Assembly (NCBI GenBank): GCA_052388455.1
Contig: JBQTIA010000025.1
Location: 1-48,584 of the forward strand
From: CAZSNH01 sp052388455
Lineage (GTDB): Bacteria > Pseudomonadota > Alphaproteobacteria > Rhizobiales > Hyphomicrobiaceae
DNA length: 48,584 nt
Direction: 5' to 3'
Both the position numbers and the translations under genes were made by a program. The notes beneath the pieces are model-generated. The model searched no databases, was not told where the DNA came from, and was given only the letters and a program-made list of their open reading frames with translations. This document shows, one piece after another, positions 33,342 to 42,015 of this stretch; position 1 is the stretch's first letter, and each line of letters opens with the position of its first letter.

Positions 33342-34388
33342 ATGCCCGAGTGCCGTTTGCCCCGCCTGGGGATCGTCAAGGCGGCTGTTGCCGCCGTCAT
33401 GGGCTGCGCCGCGCTCGGAGGAGCGGCGCCGGCGTCGGCCGGCATCATCGATGCCGTGCGCGAGCGCGGTCACGTGGTGTGCGGGGTCAGCGAAGGCACC
33501 GCCGGGTTCTCGACCGTCGACGGACAGGGACAATGGCGGGGGCTGGATGTCGAGTTCTGTTCGGCGGTGGCGGCCTCCGTGCTCGGCGACAAGACGGCGG
33601 TCAAGTTTCGCGCCTTGAGCATCAGCGATCGGTTCCGGGCGCTCAGCGGCGGCGAGGTCGACGTGCTCGCGCGGTCCACGACCTGGACGCTCAGCCGCGA
33701 CACGGAGCTCGGGCTGCGCTTCGCCGGCGTGCTGTTCCATGACGGGCAGGGCTTCATGGTACGCAGGGCGCACGCACTTTCGAGCGTCTTGGAATTGTCG
33801 GGAGCATCGATCTGCGCCATGGCCGGCACCAGCGCGGATCGAGCGCTGACCGACTATTTCCGCCAGCATCAGATGCGCTTCCAGCTCGTCTCTGCGGCCC
33901 GCTGGGACGACCTGATGAAGGCGTATGCGAGTGAAAGCTGCACGCTGATTTCGAGTGACATCTCGGTGCTGGCCAGCGAGCGGGGGTTCCTCGCCAACCC
34001 CGGCGATCACATCCTGTTGCCTGAGATGATCTGGAAGGAGCCGATGGGGCCGGCGGTGCGGCAGGGCGACGAACAGTGGTTTGCGATCGTGCGCTGGACG
34101 CTGATGGCGCTGATCAATGCCGAGGAGCTCGGCCTCACCAGCAGCAACGTCGACGAGGCGCGCGGCTCCTCCAATCCGACCATCCGACAGTTCCTGGGGC
34201 TCGAAAGCAATCTCGGGCAGGCGATGGGACTGGCCGCAGATTGGGTCTACCAGATCGTCAAACAGGTCGGGAATTACGGTGAGATTTTCGAACGTACGGT
34301 CGGCGCCAAGTCGACGCTGCGGCTGGAGCGCGGACTGAACGACCTGTGGACCCGCGGCGGGCTGATGCAGTCTCCGCCCTTTCGCTGA
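33342..34388 (+). CDS. Amino acid ABC transporter substrate-binding protein (AapJ-like), orphan
   Basis: 348 aa from ATG 33342. Signal peptide: AAVAAVMGCAALGGAAPASA. AapJ/BztA-type binding protein: IDAVRERGHVVCGVSEGTAGF, GLDVEFCSAVAASVLGD, STTWTLSRDTELGLRFAGV, then QFLGLESNLGQAMGLAADW near the end. It would bind general L-amino acids in the periplasm, but no permease or ATPase gene is next to it; it may share a transporter elsewhere. Followed 12 bases on by a membrane-anchored protein. Confidence 0.9.
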   Translation: MPECRLPRLGIVKAAVAAVMGCAALGGAAPASAGIIDAVRERGHVVCGVSEGTAGFSTVDGQGQWRGLDVEFCSAVAASVLGDKTAVKFRALSISDRFRALSGGEVDVLARSTTWTLSRDTELGLRFAGVLFHDGQGFMVRRAHALSSVLELSGASICAMAGTSADRALTDYFRQHQMRFQLVSAARWDDLMKAYASESCTLISSDISVLASERGFLANPGDHILLPEMIWKEPMGPAVRQGDEQWFAIVRWTLMALINAEELGLTSSNVDEARGSSNPTIRQFLGLESNLGQAMGLAADWVYQIVKQVGNYGEIFERTVGAKSTLRLERGLNDLWTRGGLMQSPPFR

Positions 34389-34400
34389 TCGGATGCCACC

Positions 34401-35051
34401 ATGCAGGGCCTCGAATTGACGGGACTGGCCGGGTGGATCGCACTCAGCCTGCCGTTTCTCGCGCTGCTGACCGTGATGGCGCTCGCGCTCGGCCAGATTC
34501 GGCGGCGGCGCAGCCGGCTGCGCGAGCCGGCGTCTCTCACCGGTCGATACGGGGTGCCGATCCCGCAGCCGCCGTCCGCGCGCGACGGGCCGAAGCACGG
34601 CGCCGAGCCAGTGGCGGCACCGGCGACGCCCGCAGCCGCAGCGACGGCCGTTGCTGCGCTGCCGTCGAAGCCCACGCGCGAGCCGATCGCCAATGTCGCC
34701 GAGCGCATCGCGGCGGCCGAGGCGCGGGGGGTCGAGAGCGAACTCGCAGACCTCTACCTGGCGCAAGGCCGCGAGCGCCACGCGGGCGGAGAAAGCACCG
34801 AGGCTGCGGAGCTGTTCCGCCGGTCGATCCGGCTCGCAGCCAAGCACGGGCAGAAGCAGGTTCACGCCGCCGCCCGTCTGGAGCTGGGCGATCTCGTCGG
34901 GCAGCAGGGCGACCTCACCACCGCCTGCGAGCACTGGCAGATTGCGCGCGGGCTGTTCTACGACCTGAAGCTCGCCGGATCGCTGGGAGAGACGGAACGT
35001 CGAATGCGCCAGAACGGCTGCCCGACCGACTGGGTGCTGAACGACTTCTGA
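34401..35051 (+). CDS. Membrane-anchored protein with helical repeat domain
   Basis: 216 aa. One N-terminal membrane helix (GWIALSLPFLALLTVMALAL) followed by a basic stop-transfer stretch (RRRRSRLREP), a Pro/Ala-rich linker, and a C-terminal TPR-like helical part (ELADLYLAQGRERHAGGEST, AELFRRSIRLAAKHGQKQVH, GDLTTACEHWQIARGLFYDL). Cytoplasmic scaffold role is plausible. It is preceded closely by the AapJ-like gene and converges with the gene at 35068 with 16 bases between stops. Confidence 0.75.
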   Translation: MQGLELTGLAGWIALSLPFLALLTVMALALGQIRRRRSRLREPASLTGRYGVPIPQPPSARDGPKHGAEPVAAPATPAAAATAVAALPSKPTREPIANVAERIAAAEARGVESELADLYLAQGRERHAGGESTEAAELFRRSIRLAAKHGQKQVHAAARLELGDLVGQQGDLTTACEHWQIARGLFYDLKLAGSLGETERRMRQNGCPTDWVLNDF

Positions 35052-35067
35052 CGGCGATGGTGCGCGG

Positions 35068-36063
35068 TTACTGCGGAGCGCTCGCCGCCATCACCACCTC
35101 CACCACAGAGGTTTGGCCGTCGACCAGATCGAAGGTTTCCGTGTAGCTCTTGCTTTGATTGCGGGCGATGGCGGTGTAGCTGCCGGGGGCGAGGAGATGC
35201 GTCGGCAGTGCGCCGACACTCTCCTTCACGACGCGGCCGTCCTTGGTCTGGATGGTCCACTGCGTATCGGAGAGCGCTTCGCCGCCCGGGCGCGCGACCA
35301 ATTTGAGTGTCGTCTTGGCCGCCGTGTGCGTAACTTGTGCTTCCGTCAGCTTTCCGGCCTCCACCGTCACGTCGGCCTCGACGGTGGCGTTGGCGTCGCC
35401 GTAGGTGGAGACGATGTGATAGATGCCGGCGTTGAGCCGGATGATGAGTCCGGGGCGCGCTCCCGACATCACGGTCGTGCGGCTGTCGGACTGGTCGCGG
35501 TCGGTCTGGATGTCGAAGCTGACGGTATTGGCGGGCGCCGCCGATGAGCCGACGAGGGCCGCCAGCCGAAGGCCGCCGGCGTTGAGCACGAACTGCTCGA
35601 TGGCGGGCGTCTTGCCGGCTGCGACGGTGATCTTGCGGGTGAGGTTGGCCCGTCCGAAGGCGGCATTGACCATGTACTCGCCTGGGTCGAGCTTGACCAA
35701 GGGGCTCGGATCGCGGTGGGTGCTGACCAGCTTGCGCTGTCCGTCGGCGCCGTCGGTGTTCTGGAACACGTGCCAGATCATGCCTTTATCTATCGACTGC
35801 CCGTCGGCGGTGAGCAGAGCGACGAGGCGGACCTGCGAGGGGCCGGCCTGCGCGGCATCGGCATCGCCCTCGGGTGTCGTGCGGGTGATGGTTGTTGTGC
35901 CGTTCGCATTGCCCTCGACGCCCGTCGTCCAGCCGTTGTCGGTGGTCTGGGCAGAGACGGGAGCCGCCGTCAGCAGGACAATGGCGATCGCGAGCAGCTG
36001 GCCGGCGCGGGCAAGGCGGCGGTGGCCCTTTGCGGTAGTCGAAGCGGCAGGCAGCTGAGGCAT
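35068..36063 (-). CDS. Exported protein with PEGA-like beta repeats
   Basis: 331 aa; signal peptide LLAIAIVLLTAAPVSAQ. Two to three repeats of a PEGA/carboxypeptidase-regulatory-like unit are visible, each ending in a L.PG.Y.V or L.AG.Y.I turn (VKLDPGEYMVNAAFG, IRLNAGIYHIVSTYG, LLAPGSYTAIARN) and followed by a V.AG strand. Similar repeats form the C-terminal half of the next upstream gene product, which also has a VWA domain. Likely an envelope protein; function unknown. Confidence 0.75.
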   Translation of the reverse strand: MPQLPAASTTAKGHRRLARAGQLLAIAIVLLTAAPVSAQTTDNGWTTGVEGNANGTTTITRTTPEGDADAAQAGPSQVRLVALLTADGQSIDKGMIWHVFQNTDGADGQRKLVSTHRDPSPLVKLDPGEYMVNAAFGRANLTRKITVAAGKTPAIEQFVLNAGGLRLAALVGSSAAPANTVSFDIQTDRDQSDSRTTVMSGARPGLIIRLNAGIYHIVSTYGDANATVEADVTVEAGKLTEAQVTHTAAKTTLKLVARPGGEALSDTQWTIQTKDGRVVKESVGALPTHLLAPGSYTAIARNQSKSYTETFDLVDGQTSVVEVVMAASAPQ

Positions 36064-36197
36064 CGCACTCCGGAAGTCGAACGGGACGATTTTTGCATCG
36101 CCGATATGTCGGTCGGCAAGCGTGGTCGAAATATGGCAGCCGGCGGCTCCACCCAGTCTACCGGCGAAGCCCTTAGAAGCAGGATCGGGGCGGCGAA

Positions 36198-38222
36198 TCA
36201 GGGGGCGCGTCCGTTGAGTTTCGGATCGAGTGTGAGCTGGTCGCCGGCCGCTAGGTCGAAGGCTTGCTCGTCAGCAGCGCCGGAATGCTCGCTGCGCAGT
36301 CGATAGCGGCCAGGTGCGAGGGTCGCGGTGCGCTGCTCGACGCGCGTCGTGCGCCAGACGACGGCGCCGGCCGCATCGCGGATCACCCACGCGCCGGCCC
36401 CGCCCGCTGCCCGCGCGTCCTTCGATCCCCCCGCGGTGGCAATCTTCACGCGGCCGGCGAGGAGAGGTTGCGTGACCTTAGCATCCCGTCCCGGCTGCAC
36501 CTCGATCTCCTGCGAGGCCCGCACATTTCCATCGGCCAGAGTGGTTTCGATGCGGTAGCGTCCGGGCCCGAGGTCGAAGACGGTGGCGGGCGTCGTCGCG
36601 CGCCCGACGATCCGCTGCTCCTGATCGAGACCGACGACGCGGTGAGTGATGCCGGGATCGCCGGCCGGGATGCCCGCCGGCCACGCCACAGCCACCTCGA
36701 TGCGGGCAACGCCGAGAGCGATCACCTTGCGAACGGTGTCGCCGGGGCCGACGGCGATCCGCTGGCGGACCTCGGCGGTGTCGCTGCGCGCGGTCACGTA
36801 ATAGGTGCCGGCGGGAAGCGCAAACGTCGGCGTCGGATGAGCGGACCTCGCGATCTCGCGGCGCCCGCGCACCGCGTCGGGGTCGTCCTCGGTCAGGACG
36901 TAGGTGACGTTCGCGAGCGCCGGGCCGCCTTCGACGGCGGCGGCCGACAGCTCGAGCATTCCGAGTGCGGGCGTGAATTCCGCGACGGCACGACCGCCGG
37001 CGGTCAGCGTGATGGCCTGCTCGGTTCTGACGAGATGTTGATCGAGCACGACGGCGTAGGCGCCAGCCGGCAGCACCAGCTCGGCGTCGTTGCGGCCGCT
37101 CCACACGGGTTCGCCGGAGCCGGTCGCCGCGGCGCCATCCGCGGCCGGCTTCCTGACGACGGTAATGAAGGCGTCCTCCAGCGGATCGCCGGTGCGCGCG
37201 GCCTTGGCCGAGAGCTGGATCGAGCCGGCGTCGAGCGGCACCACGATTTCGGTCAGGCCCTTGTCCGCCACCTCGACCGGGCCGCGCGTGAGGACCAGGC
37301 CATAGTGGGCTTCGACGATATATTTGCCGGCAGCGATCGGCTCGCTCACCTGCGGCGCGGTGCGCTCCAGAACGGTGGCCTCCGGTGCGCCCTCGCGGAA
37401 CAAGCGCCATTTCAGCGGCTCGGCGACGGCGGCACCGCCCGGCGCGAGGCTGGCGGAGAGTCGCAGCCGCGACGGGCCTTCCGTTTCGGCCGGCGGCTTA
37501 GGGGCCTCGGCGGCGGGAGCCGTCTCGGGCACTGGTGCGGCGGGAGTGCTTTTATCGAGAGCGGCCAGTGTGAAGGCTTCGGTCATCACGCGCTGGAGGG
37601 TTGCGGCATCGGCGGCCTCGAACATCCGCCCGCCGGTCAGCTTCGGAACGCAGGACATCTTCTGCGCGTCGGTGCGCTCCAGGCCGAGGGCGATCAGATG
37701 TACGGCGATACCCGATTTTAGCTTGGCCAGCTCGGTGGCGATGGCGCAGATGTCCTGACCGCAGTTGTCCGGGCCGTCATGGATGACGATCACGCTGGAT
37801 TTTCCGCTTCGGCTGGCATCTCCCGCCGCGAGGGTGCGGTGCGCGTCTCGGATGGCGAGGGCGAGGGGGCCTTTGCCGTGCGGATTGATCTTGTCGATCG
37901 GCCCGGCGAGACGCTCGGCCGCGCCCGATTCCGGCGGGACGACCAGTTCCACGTCATTGCAGTCGCCTTTGCGCCGGTGTCCGAAGGCCATCAGGCCGAT
38001 GCGGGCCGACGGCGACGATTTCGACAGCACGGACTTGAGCGCGTCGCGGGCGAGATCGAACTTGGAGTGCTTCTCGGCGCCGAGGTCACCCCAGATCGAG
38101 CCCGAGCCATCGAAGACGACGATCGCCGCGGGCGGCGCATCGGCCGCCTCGGCGCTCGCGGCCAAGAGGCCAATGCCGAGGGCGCCGGCGAAGCCGAGCA
38201 GAAACGGAAGGCGGCGGAGCAT
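36198..38222 (-). CDS. VWA domain protein with tandem PEGA-like repeats
   Basis: 674 aa; signal peptide LLGFAGALGIGLLAASAEA. Residues about 33-215 are a VWA domain with a complete MIDAS start (VVFDGSGSIWGD), GHRRKGDCNDVEL, and VIVIHDGPDNCGQDICAIA. Residues about 245-670 are repeated beta units with PAGTYYV/PGRYRI/AGAYAVVL/PGRYRLRSEH turns like those in the gene at 35068. VWA domains of this type in Hyphomicrobiales are surface or periplasmic. The two genes lie 134 bases apart on one strand and share repeats, so a joint function is likely. Confidence 0.85.
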   Translation of the reverse strand: MLRRLPFLLGFAGALGIGLLAASAEAADAPPAAIVVFDGSGSIWGDLGAEKHSKFDLARDALKSVLSKSSPSARIGLMAFGHRRKGDCNDVELVVPPESGAAERLAGPIDKINPHGKGPLALAIRDAHRTLAAGDASRSGKSSVIVIHDGPDNCGQDICAIATELAKLKSGIAVHLIALGLERTDAQKMSCVPKLTGGRMFEAADAATLQRVMTEAFTLAALDKSTPAAPVPETAPAAEAPKPPAETEGPSRLRLSASLAPGGAAVAEPLKWRLFREGAPEATVLERTAPQVSEPIAAGKYIVEAHYGLVLTRGPVEVADKGLTEIVVPLDAGSIQLSAKAARTGDPLEDAFITVVRKPAADGAAATGSGEPVWSGRNDAELVLPAGAYAVVLDQHLVRTEQAITLTAGGRAVAEFTPALGMLELSAAAVEGGPALANVTYVLTEDDPDAVRGRREIARSAHPTPTFALPAGTYYVTARSDTAEVRQRIAVGPGDTVRKVIALGVARIEVAVAWPAGIPAGDPGITHRVVGLDQEQRIVGRATTPATVFDLGPGRYRIETTLADGNVRASQEIEVQPGRDAKVTQPLLAGRVKIATAGGSKDARAAGGAGAWVIRDAAGAVVWRTTRVEQRTATLAPGRYRLRSEHSGAADEQAFDLAAGDQLTLDPKLNGRAP

Positions 38223-38357
38223 GGGGCGTGGTCCTGTCGTCCGGCAAATCAGGAGTGATTGTAGCAGATGCGGAATTGGGTTAGCGAGGCCGGCAGCAAC
38301 CGCCTCGGCGGGAAAATCGGGGGCATCCGCGTGAGGCCCCGCAGACTAAGGGCCGCC

Positions 38358-38933
38358 ATGAGCAACCCCATCCTCGACCTTCTCGCGACGCGGCGCTCGG
38401 TCAAGCCGGATCGGCTGACGGAACCGGCGCCGAGCGCGGCCGAGCTGGAGCGCATCCTGACCATCGCCGCCCGCGTTCCGGACCACAAGAAGCTGGTGCC
38501 GTGGCGGTTCATCGTGTTCGAGGGCGATGCGCGGGCGCGCATGGGCGAGGTGTTCGCAGAAGCGGCACTCGCCGAGGAACGCGAGCCGCCGTCGGCGATC
38601 CGCCTGGAGACGGAGCGCAAGCGCTTCACGCGGGCGCCGCTGGTGGTCGGGGTCGTGTCGCGGGTGCTGCCGCGGCCCGGAGCGCCGGAGTGGGAGCAGG
38701 TGCTGTCGGCCGGAGCGGCTGCGTTCAGCCTCTGCCTGGCGGCGAATGCGCTGGGCTACGGCACCAGCTGGATCACCGAGTGGGTCGCCTACAGCCCCCG
38801 CGTGCGCGCCGTCCTGCGGCTCGCCGATCACGAGCGCATCGCCGGCTTCGTCCACATCGGCACCCCCGCCGAGCGCCCCTCCGACCGCGAGCGCCCGGTG
38901 CTGGGCGACATCGTGGAAAGGTGGAGGGGGTGA
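38358..38933 (+). CDS. Nitroreductase family protein (YdjA-like)
   Basis: 191 aa from ATG 38358. Nitroreductase fold: LDLLATRRSVKPDRL at the start (FMN phosphate contacts R-R-S), RVPDHKKLVPWRFIVFEG, GAAAFSLCLAANALGYGTSW, and HIGTPAERPSDRERP at the C-terminus, the standard YdjA-like end. FMN-dependent NAD(P)H oxidoreductase; substrate unknown. The start at 38268 in frame is less likely. Confidence 0.93.
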   Translation: MSNPILDLLATRRSVKPDRLTEPAPSAAELERILTIAARVPDHKKLVPWRFIVFEGDARARMGEVFAEAALAEEREPPSAIRLETERKRFTRAPLVVGVVSRVLPRPGAPEWEQVLSAGAAAFSLCLAANALGYGTSWITEWVAYSPRVRAVLRLADHERIAGFVHIGTPAERPSDRERPVLGDIVERWRG

Positions 38934-38992
38934 GGCGGTGGGACCTCCCTCGACATCCGCACGACAACTGCGATGGCTGCGAAGCGAATGGG

Positions 38993-39370
38993 TCAGGTCG
39001 CCGTCAGTCGCGCGAGAACGGCGTCGAGCTTGGAATTGATCGCGGTCGTTCCCATCTCGGAAGAGTCGAAGCGCTGCTCGATCGCAGCAAGACGCAGTGT
39101 GACCGCGTCCAGCCGCTGATCGACCGCAACCAGACGCTGAACGATCCCAGCCAGCTGCTTATCCTGCTCTATGAGCTGCCTGGTGACGCCGCCGCGCAGA
39201 TCACGCATGTCGGTCTGCAGCGTGATCATCGTCCGCTCGAGGCTGGCAATCCGCGACGTGTTGTCGGCCAGCGCCGCCTCGAAGCGGGCAAAATGCGTAT
39301 TGAGAAGGTTCGGGATCTCCCAAACCAGCGTCTCCAAATCCGTCACACGCTTATCGAGAACGTCGGTCAA
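38993..39370 (-). CDS. Small coiled-coil protein
   Basis: 125 aa from TTG 39370, chosen because GGAGG lies five bases upstream. The chain is almost wholly helical with heptad spacing: DLETLVWEIPNLLNTHFARF, then RIASLERTMITLQTDMRDL, QLAGIVQRLVAVDQRLDAV and RLAAIEQRFDSSEMG. No membrane segment. Probably an oligomeric cytoplasmic protein; family not recognised. Confidence 0.65.
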   Translation of the reverse strand: MTDVLDKRVTDLETLVWEIPNLLNTHFARFEAALADNTSRIASLERTMITLQTDMRDLRGGVTRQLIEQDKQLAGIVQRLVAVDQRLDAVTLRLAAIEQRFDSSEMGTTAINSKLDAVLARLTAT

Positions 39371-39436
39371 GGGTTCCTCCGGGCCGCGAGTGTCGCCGAT
39401 GACCCTGCACGGGTTCAAGCCTGAAATGAAGCAAAG

Positions 39437-40333
39437 TCACTCCGGCACAGGCTTCCGACCCTCGGCCAGGGCAGCCCTTGCCAGCAGCCGCTCGGCGCGG
39501 AGGAGGTGGGGGCGGTCGAGCATGCGGCCGTCGTGAGCGACAACCCCCGCACCGGGATGTGCGGCGAAGGCCGCGAGGATGGCACGTGCCTCGGCGACCT
39601 CACCGGGGGACGGTGTGAAGGCCGCATTGATCGCCGCCACCTGCGCCGGATGGATGGCGAGCTTGGACGAGAACCCGTCGCGCGCCGCCTCGCGGGCTTC
39701 CTTCTCCAGGCGCTTCGGCTGATCGAGGTCGAGGCACACGCCGTCGATCGCCGCGCAGCCGGCGGCGGCGGCCGCGAAAAGACAGAGATCGCGCGCCAGC
39801 CGGAAGGGCGAGGCGAGGGCGCCGGTTTCGTCGTGGACGGCCGACGCTCCGAGCGCCGCCGACAGGTCCTCCGCCCCCCAGGCGAGACCCGCCAGCCGCT
39901 CGCTGGCCCCGGCGAAGGTGGCGAGCAGGAGCAGCGAGCCGGGCACCTCGGTCGGCAGCGCCAGAATTTTCGTTTCGCCGCTTGGAAGGCCGTGCTCCCG
40001 CTCCTGCTCGGTGAGGGCTGTGGCGAGCGCTGCGACGTCGCTGCCGGAGCGCGGTTTCGGCAGCAGGATGGCGTGCGGCCGTGCCGGCATGACGGCCGCG
40101 AGATCGTCGCGCCATAGGCCGGTGGAGAGCGCGTTGATGCGCACGACGAGACGCGTCTCTCCGGCGAGCCGGGCGGCGCTTTGCAGGAACGATCGCGTCT
40201 CTGCGCGCGCGGCGGGCTTGCGGTCCGGCGCCACTGAATCTTCCAGATCGAGGATCAGCGCGTCGGCGCCGAAGGTCAGCGCCTTGGCGAGCTTGCGGTC
40301 CTGGTCTCCCGGCACGAACAGCAGCGAGCGCAT
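39437..40333 (-). CDS. CitE/HpcH-family CoA ester lyase
   Basis: 298 aa from ATG 40333. CitE-like features: RSLLFVPGDQDRKLAKAL, ADALILDLEDSVAPDRKP with the metal/CoA acidic residues, VVRINALSTGLWRDDL, ILLPKPRSGSDV, LAWGAEDLSAALGA and KLAIHPAQVAAINAAFTPS. The family includes malyl-CoA lyase and (3S)-malyl-CoA thioesterase, enzymes of the ethylmalonyl-CoA pathway and the serine cycle in methylotrophs, but the exact substrate cannot be read. It is five bases after the MaoC-like gene. Confidence 0.9.
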   Translation of the reverse strand: MRSLLFVPGDQDRKLAKALTFGADALILDLEDSVAPDRKPAARAETRSFLQSAARLAGETRLVVRINALSTGLWRDDLAAVMPARPHAILLPKPRSGSDVAALATALTEQEREHGLPSGETKILALPTEVPGSLLLLATFAGASERLAGLAWGAEDLSAALGASAVHDETGALASPFRLARDLCLFAAAAAGCAAIDGVCLDLDQPKRLEKEAREAARDGFSSKLAIHPAQVAAINAAFTPSPGEVAEARAILAAFAAHPGAGVVAHDGRMLDRPHLLRAERLLARAALAEGRKPVPE

Positions 40334-40338
40334 CGGCC

Positions 40339-40800
40339 TTACGCTCCCTTCGCCGGCGTCGTGCGCATGAACGCCTGCCGCCGGCACTCCGCGACCAGCT
40401 CACCCTTCTGATTGAAAGCCCGATGGATGAACTCGACGATGCCGGCGTCGGCGCGCGAGCGGCTTTGGCGCTTGGATGCGACCTCGGTCGTCACCCGCAG
40501 CGTGTCTCCGTGGAAGACGGGGCGGGGAAATTTCACCTCCGTCATGCCGAGATTGGCGATGGTGGTGCCGAGCGTCGTCTCGCTGACCGAGATGCCGATC
40601 ATCAGGCCGAGCGTGAAGAGGGAGTTGACCAGCGGCCGGCCCCATTCCGTCGTGGCCGCGAACTCGTGGTCGATGTGCAGCGGCTGGGCGTTGTGGGTGA
40701 GGCAGGAGAAGAGAGTGTTGTCGGCCTCGGTCACCGTGCGCCGGACGGCATGCTCGAAGGTGGCGCCGACCTCGAACTCCTCGAAATACAGCCCGCGCAT
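40339..40800 (-). CDS. MaoC-like (R)-hydratase/dehydratase
   Basis: 153 aa from ATG 40800. Hot-dog fold with the hydratase pattern: YFEEFEVGATFEHAVRRTV, ADNTLFSCLTHNAQPLHID with the catalytic D/N and H, FGRPLVNS-like WGRPLVNSLFTLGLMIG, and FPRPVFHGDTLRVTTEV. Single-domain MaoC proteins next to a CitE lyase are remembered in many alphaproteobacteria and suggest successive steps on a branched dicarboxyl-CoA (for example mesaconyl/methylmalyl-CoA). Confidence 0.9.
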   Translation of the reverse strand: MRGLYFEEFEVGATFEHAVRRTVTEADNTLFSCLTHNAQPLHIDHEFAATTEWGRPLVNSLFTLGLMIGISVSETTLGTTIANLGMTEVKFPRPVFHGDTLRVTTEVASKRQSRSRADAGIVEFIHRAFNQKGELVAECRRQAFMRTTPAKGA

Positions 40801-41209
40801 GGTCCGCTCTCCGGGTCGTTGGGACTGATGGCGTGGGTTGTGCCCCCAGGCGGCTCCCCTGGCAAGGGAGCGGGCCGTCGTGTGCCGGAGTAGAGCGCGG
40901 GTTAATCCGCTGTTCACCAGGTTTCGGCATCATCGACAGTCTGTTGCCGGTCGCCGGCCGAATTCGGCGGCGCCCGCGTTGCGTTCCCAGGTTCACCTCC
41001 GTCATCCTCGATCGAGCGCGCCCCTTGCGGCGCGTGAAGATCGGGGATTCAGCGTGAGACACGGCGAAGCCGACAATTGACTTGTGTCCTGCGGACGAGT
41101 CTCACGCTGGATCCCCGCCTAGTTCGCGCCAGTGCAGGGCGCTCACACGGCGAGAATGACGATGGTCGCGATGAAATGAAAGTGACGGAAAAGTAGCGGA
41201 GCTACCGCC
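40801..41209. other. Intergenic stretch with one palindromic element
   Basis: 409 bases with no supportable gene. It contains the MaoC promoter side (minus strand) and an inverted repeat at 41043-41116. The nearby plus-strand gene at 41210 has a weak TTG start, so part of this stretch may once have been its 5' end. Confidence 0.5.
41043..41116. repeat. 18-bp inverted repeat with 38-base spacer
   Basis: 41043-41060 (GGGGATTCAGCGTGAGAC) and 41099-41116 are inverse complements with one mismatch. No terminator T-run. Shares the AGCGTGA motif with the 63-bp dispersed repeat, but is otherwise different. Confidence 0.75.
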
Positions 41210-41953
41210 TTGAGTTCCCTCTTCGACGTGCCGGCGCAACTCGTGCTGGTCCTCACCCTGGCCGCGTCCGGCGGCGAACCGGCGGCCGCACCGCGCACTG
41301 CCGTAACGCCGACGCCCGTCGCCGCGGTGGTCGAGGCCGCCGCTATCCGCCCCATCCCTTTCCGCGAGCAGACATGGCTGGCGGCCCTCGAGTCCGGGGC
41401 GGGCGGAGAGCCGCTGGCGGCGGAGGCGTCGCGCATTTTCCGTACCAGCGGCGGTCGCTATTACGTGCCGGTCGCGAGCGAGCGCCAGCGCATTCTGGAG
41501 CTGCGCAAGGATGCCGATATCGCGGCGCTGGTCGCCTTCGGTCAGGCCCGGCGTCATGCCGAAACGTTGCGCGCGGCGCTGAAGCGGTCGCCGACGGCGA
41601 GCGATCTCTACCTCGCGCATGTGCTCGGCGCCGATCGTTCCATCGCGCTGATCAGTAGTGCCGCCAGCGATCAGGATCGCCTCGTTTCCGATGTTCTGCC
41701 CGGTCTGGCGGACGACTGGCCCGAGTTGCGTCCGACCGGCGGCAGGGCGGCGAGTGTCGGCGCACTGGTGGCGCGGTTGAAGCTCGCCATCGAGCGGCGT
41801 CCGACGGGCGCCGAGGTCGCACAATGGTTCGGCCGTGCGCGCCGGTCGCTGGGTGGCGACATCGCGGCCCGAGGCGAAGAGGAGCGCCCGAGCAGCGGCA
41901 ACGGTGCCGAGGCGTCGTCATCTTCGTGGCAGACTGTGGTGTTGGTCGATTAG
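41210..41953 (+). CDS. Protein related to lytic-transglycosylase accessory region, possibly 5'-truncated
   Basis: 247 aa from TTG 41210; a stop lies 24 bases upstream in frame and no better start is seen. A short hydrophobic N-terminus (LVLVLTLAASGGEPAAA) is followed by FREQTWLAALESGAGGEPLA, ILELRKDADIAALVAFGQAR, AETLRAALKRSPTASDLYLA and HVLGADRSIALI, a pattern remembered from alphaproteobacterial transglycosylase-like proteins (LRKDP...GREPT..ELYLAHFLG). No catalytic Glu motif of the SLT domain is visible. Its stop codon is at the edge of a dispersed repeat. Confidence 0.6.
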   Translation: MSSLFDVPAQLVLVLTLAASGGEPAAAPRTAVTPTPVAAVVEAAAIRPIPFREQTWLAALESGAGGEPLAAEASRIFRTSGGRYYVPVASERQRILELRKDADIAALVAFGQARRHAETLRAALKRSPTASDLYLAHVLGADRSIALISSAASDQDRLVSDVLPGLADDWPELRPTGGRAASVGALVARLKLAIERRPTGAEVAQWFGRARRSLGGDIAARGEEERPSSGNGAEASSSSWQTVVLVD

Positions 41954-42015
41954 ACCACGATCGCTTCGGACCCTATCAGTCCGAAGCGTGAATCGTCGGT
42001 CTCATCAAAGATCTA
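41953..42015. repeat. Dispersed 63-bp repeat, copy 2
   Basis: Ungapped match (56 of 63) to 10934-10996. Here the inner palindrome is perfect (CGCTTCGGA...TCCGAAGCG, nine base pairs). The element begins at the last base of one stop codon (41951-41953) and ends with the bases that form the nadK stop codon (42013-42015), filling the whole convergent gap. Confidence 0.85.

Noticed and set aside
39405..39430. GGGTTCAAGCC, resembling a tRNA T-loop
   Set aside because: No acceptor stem, anticodon arm or CCA-compatible fold around it. No other tRNA or rRNA signature was seen in the window.
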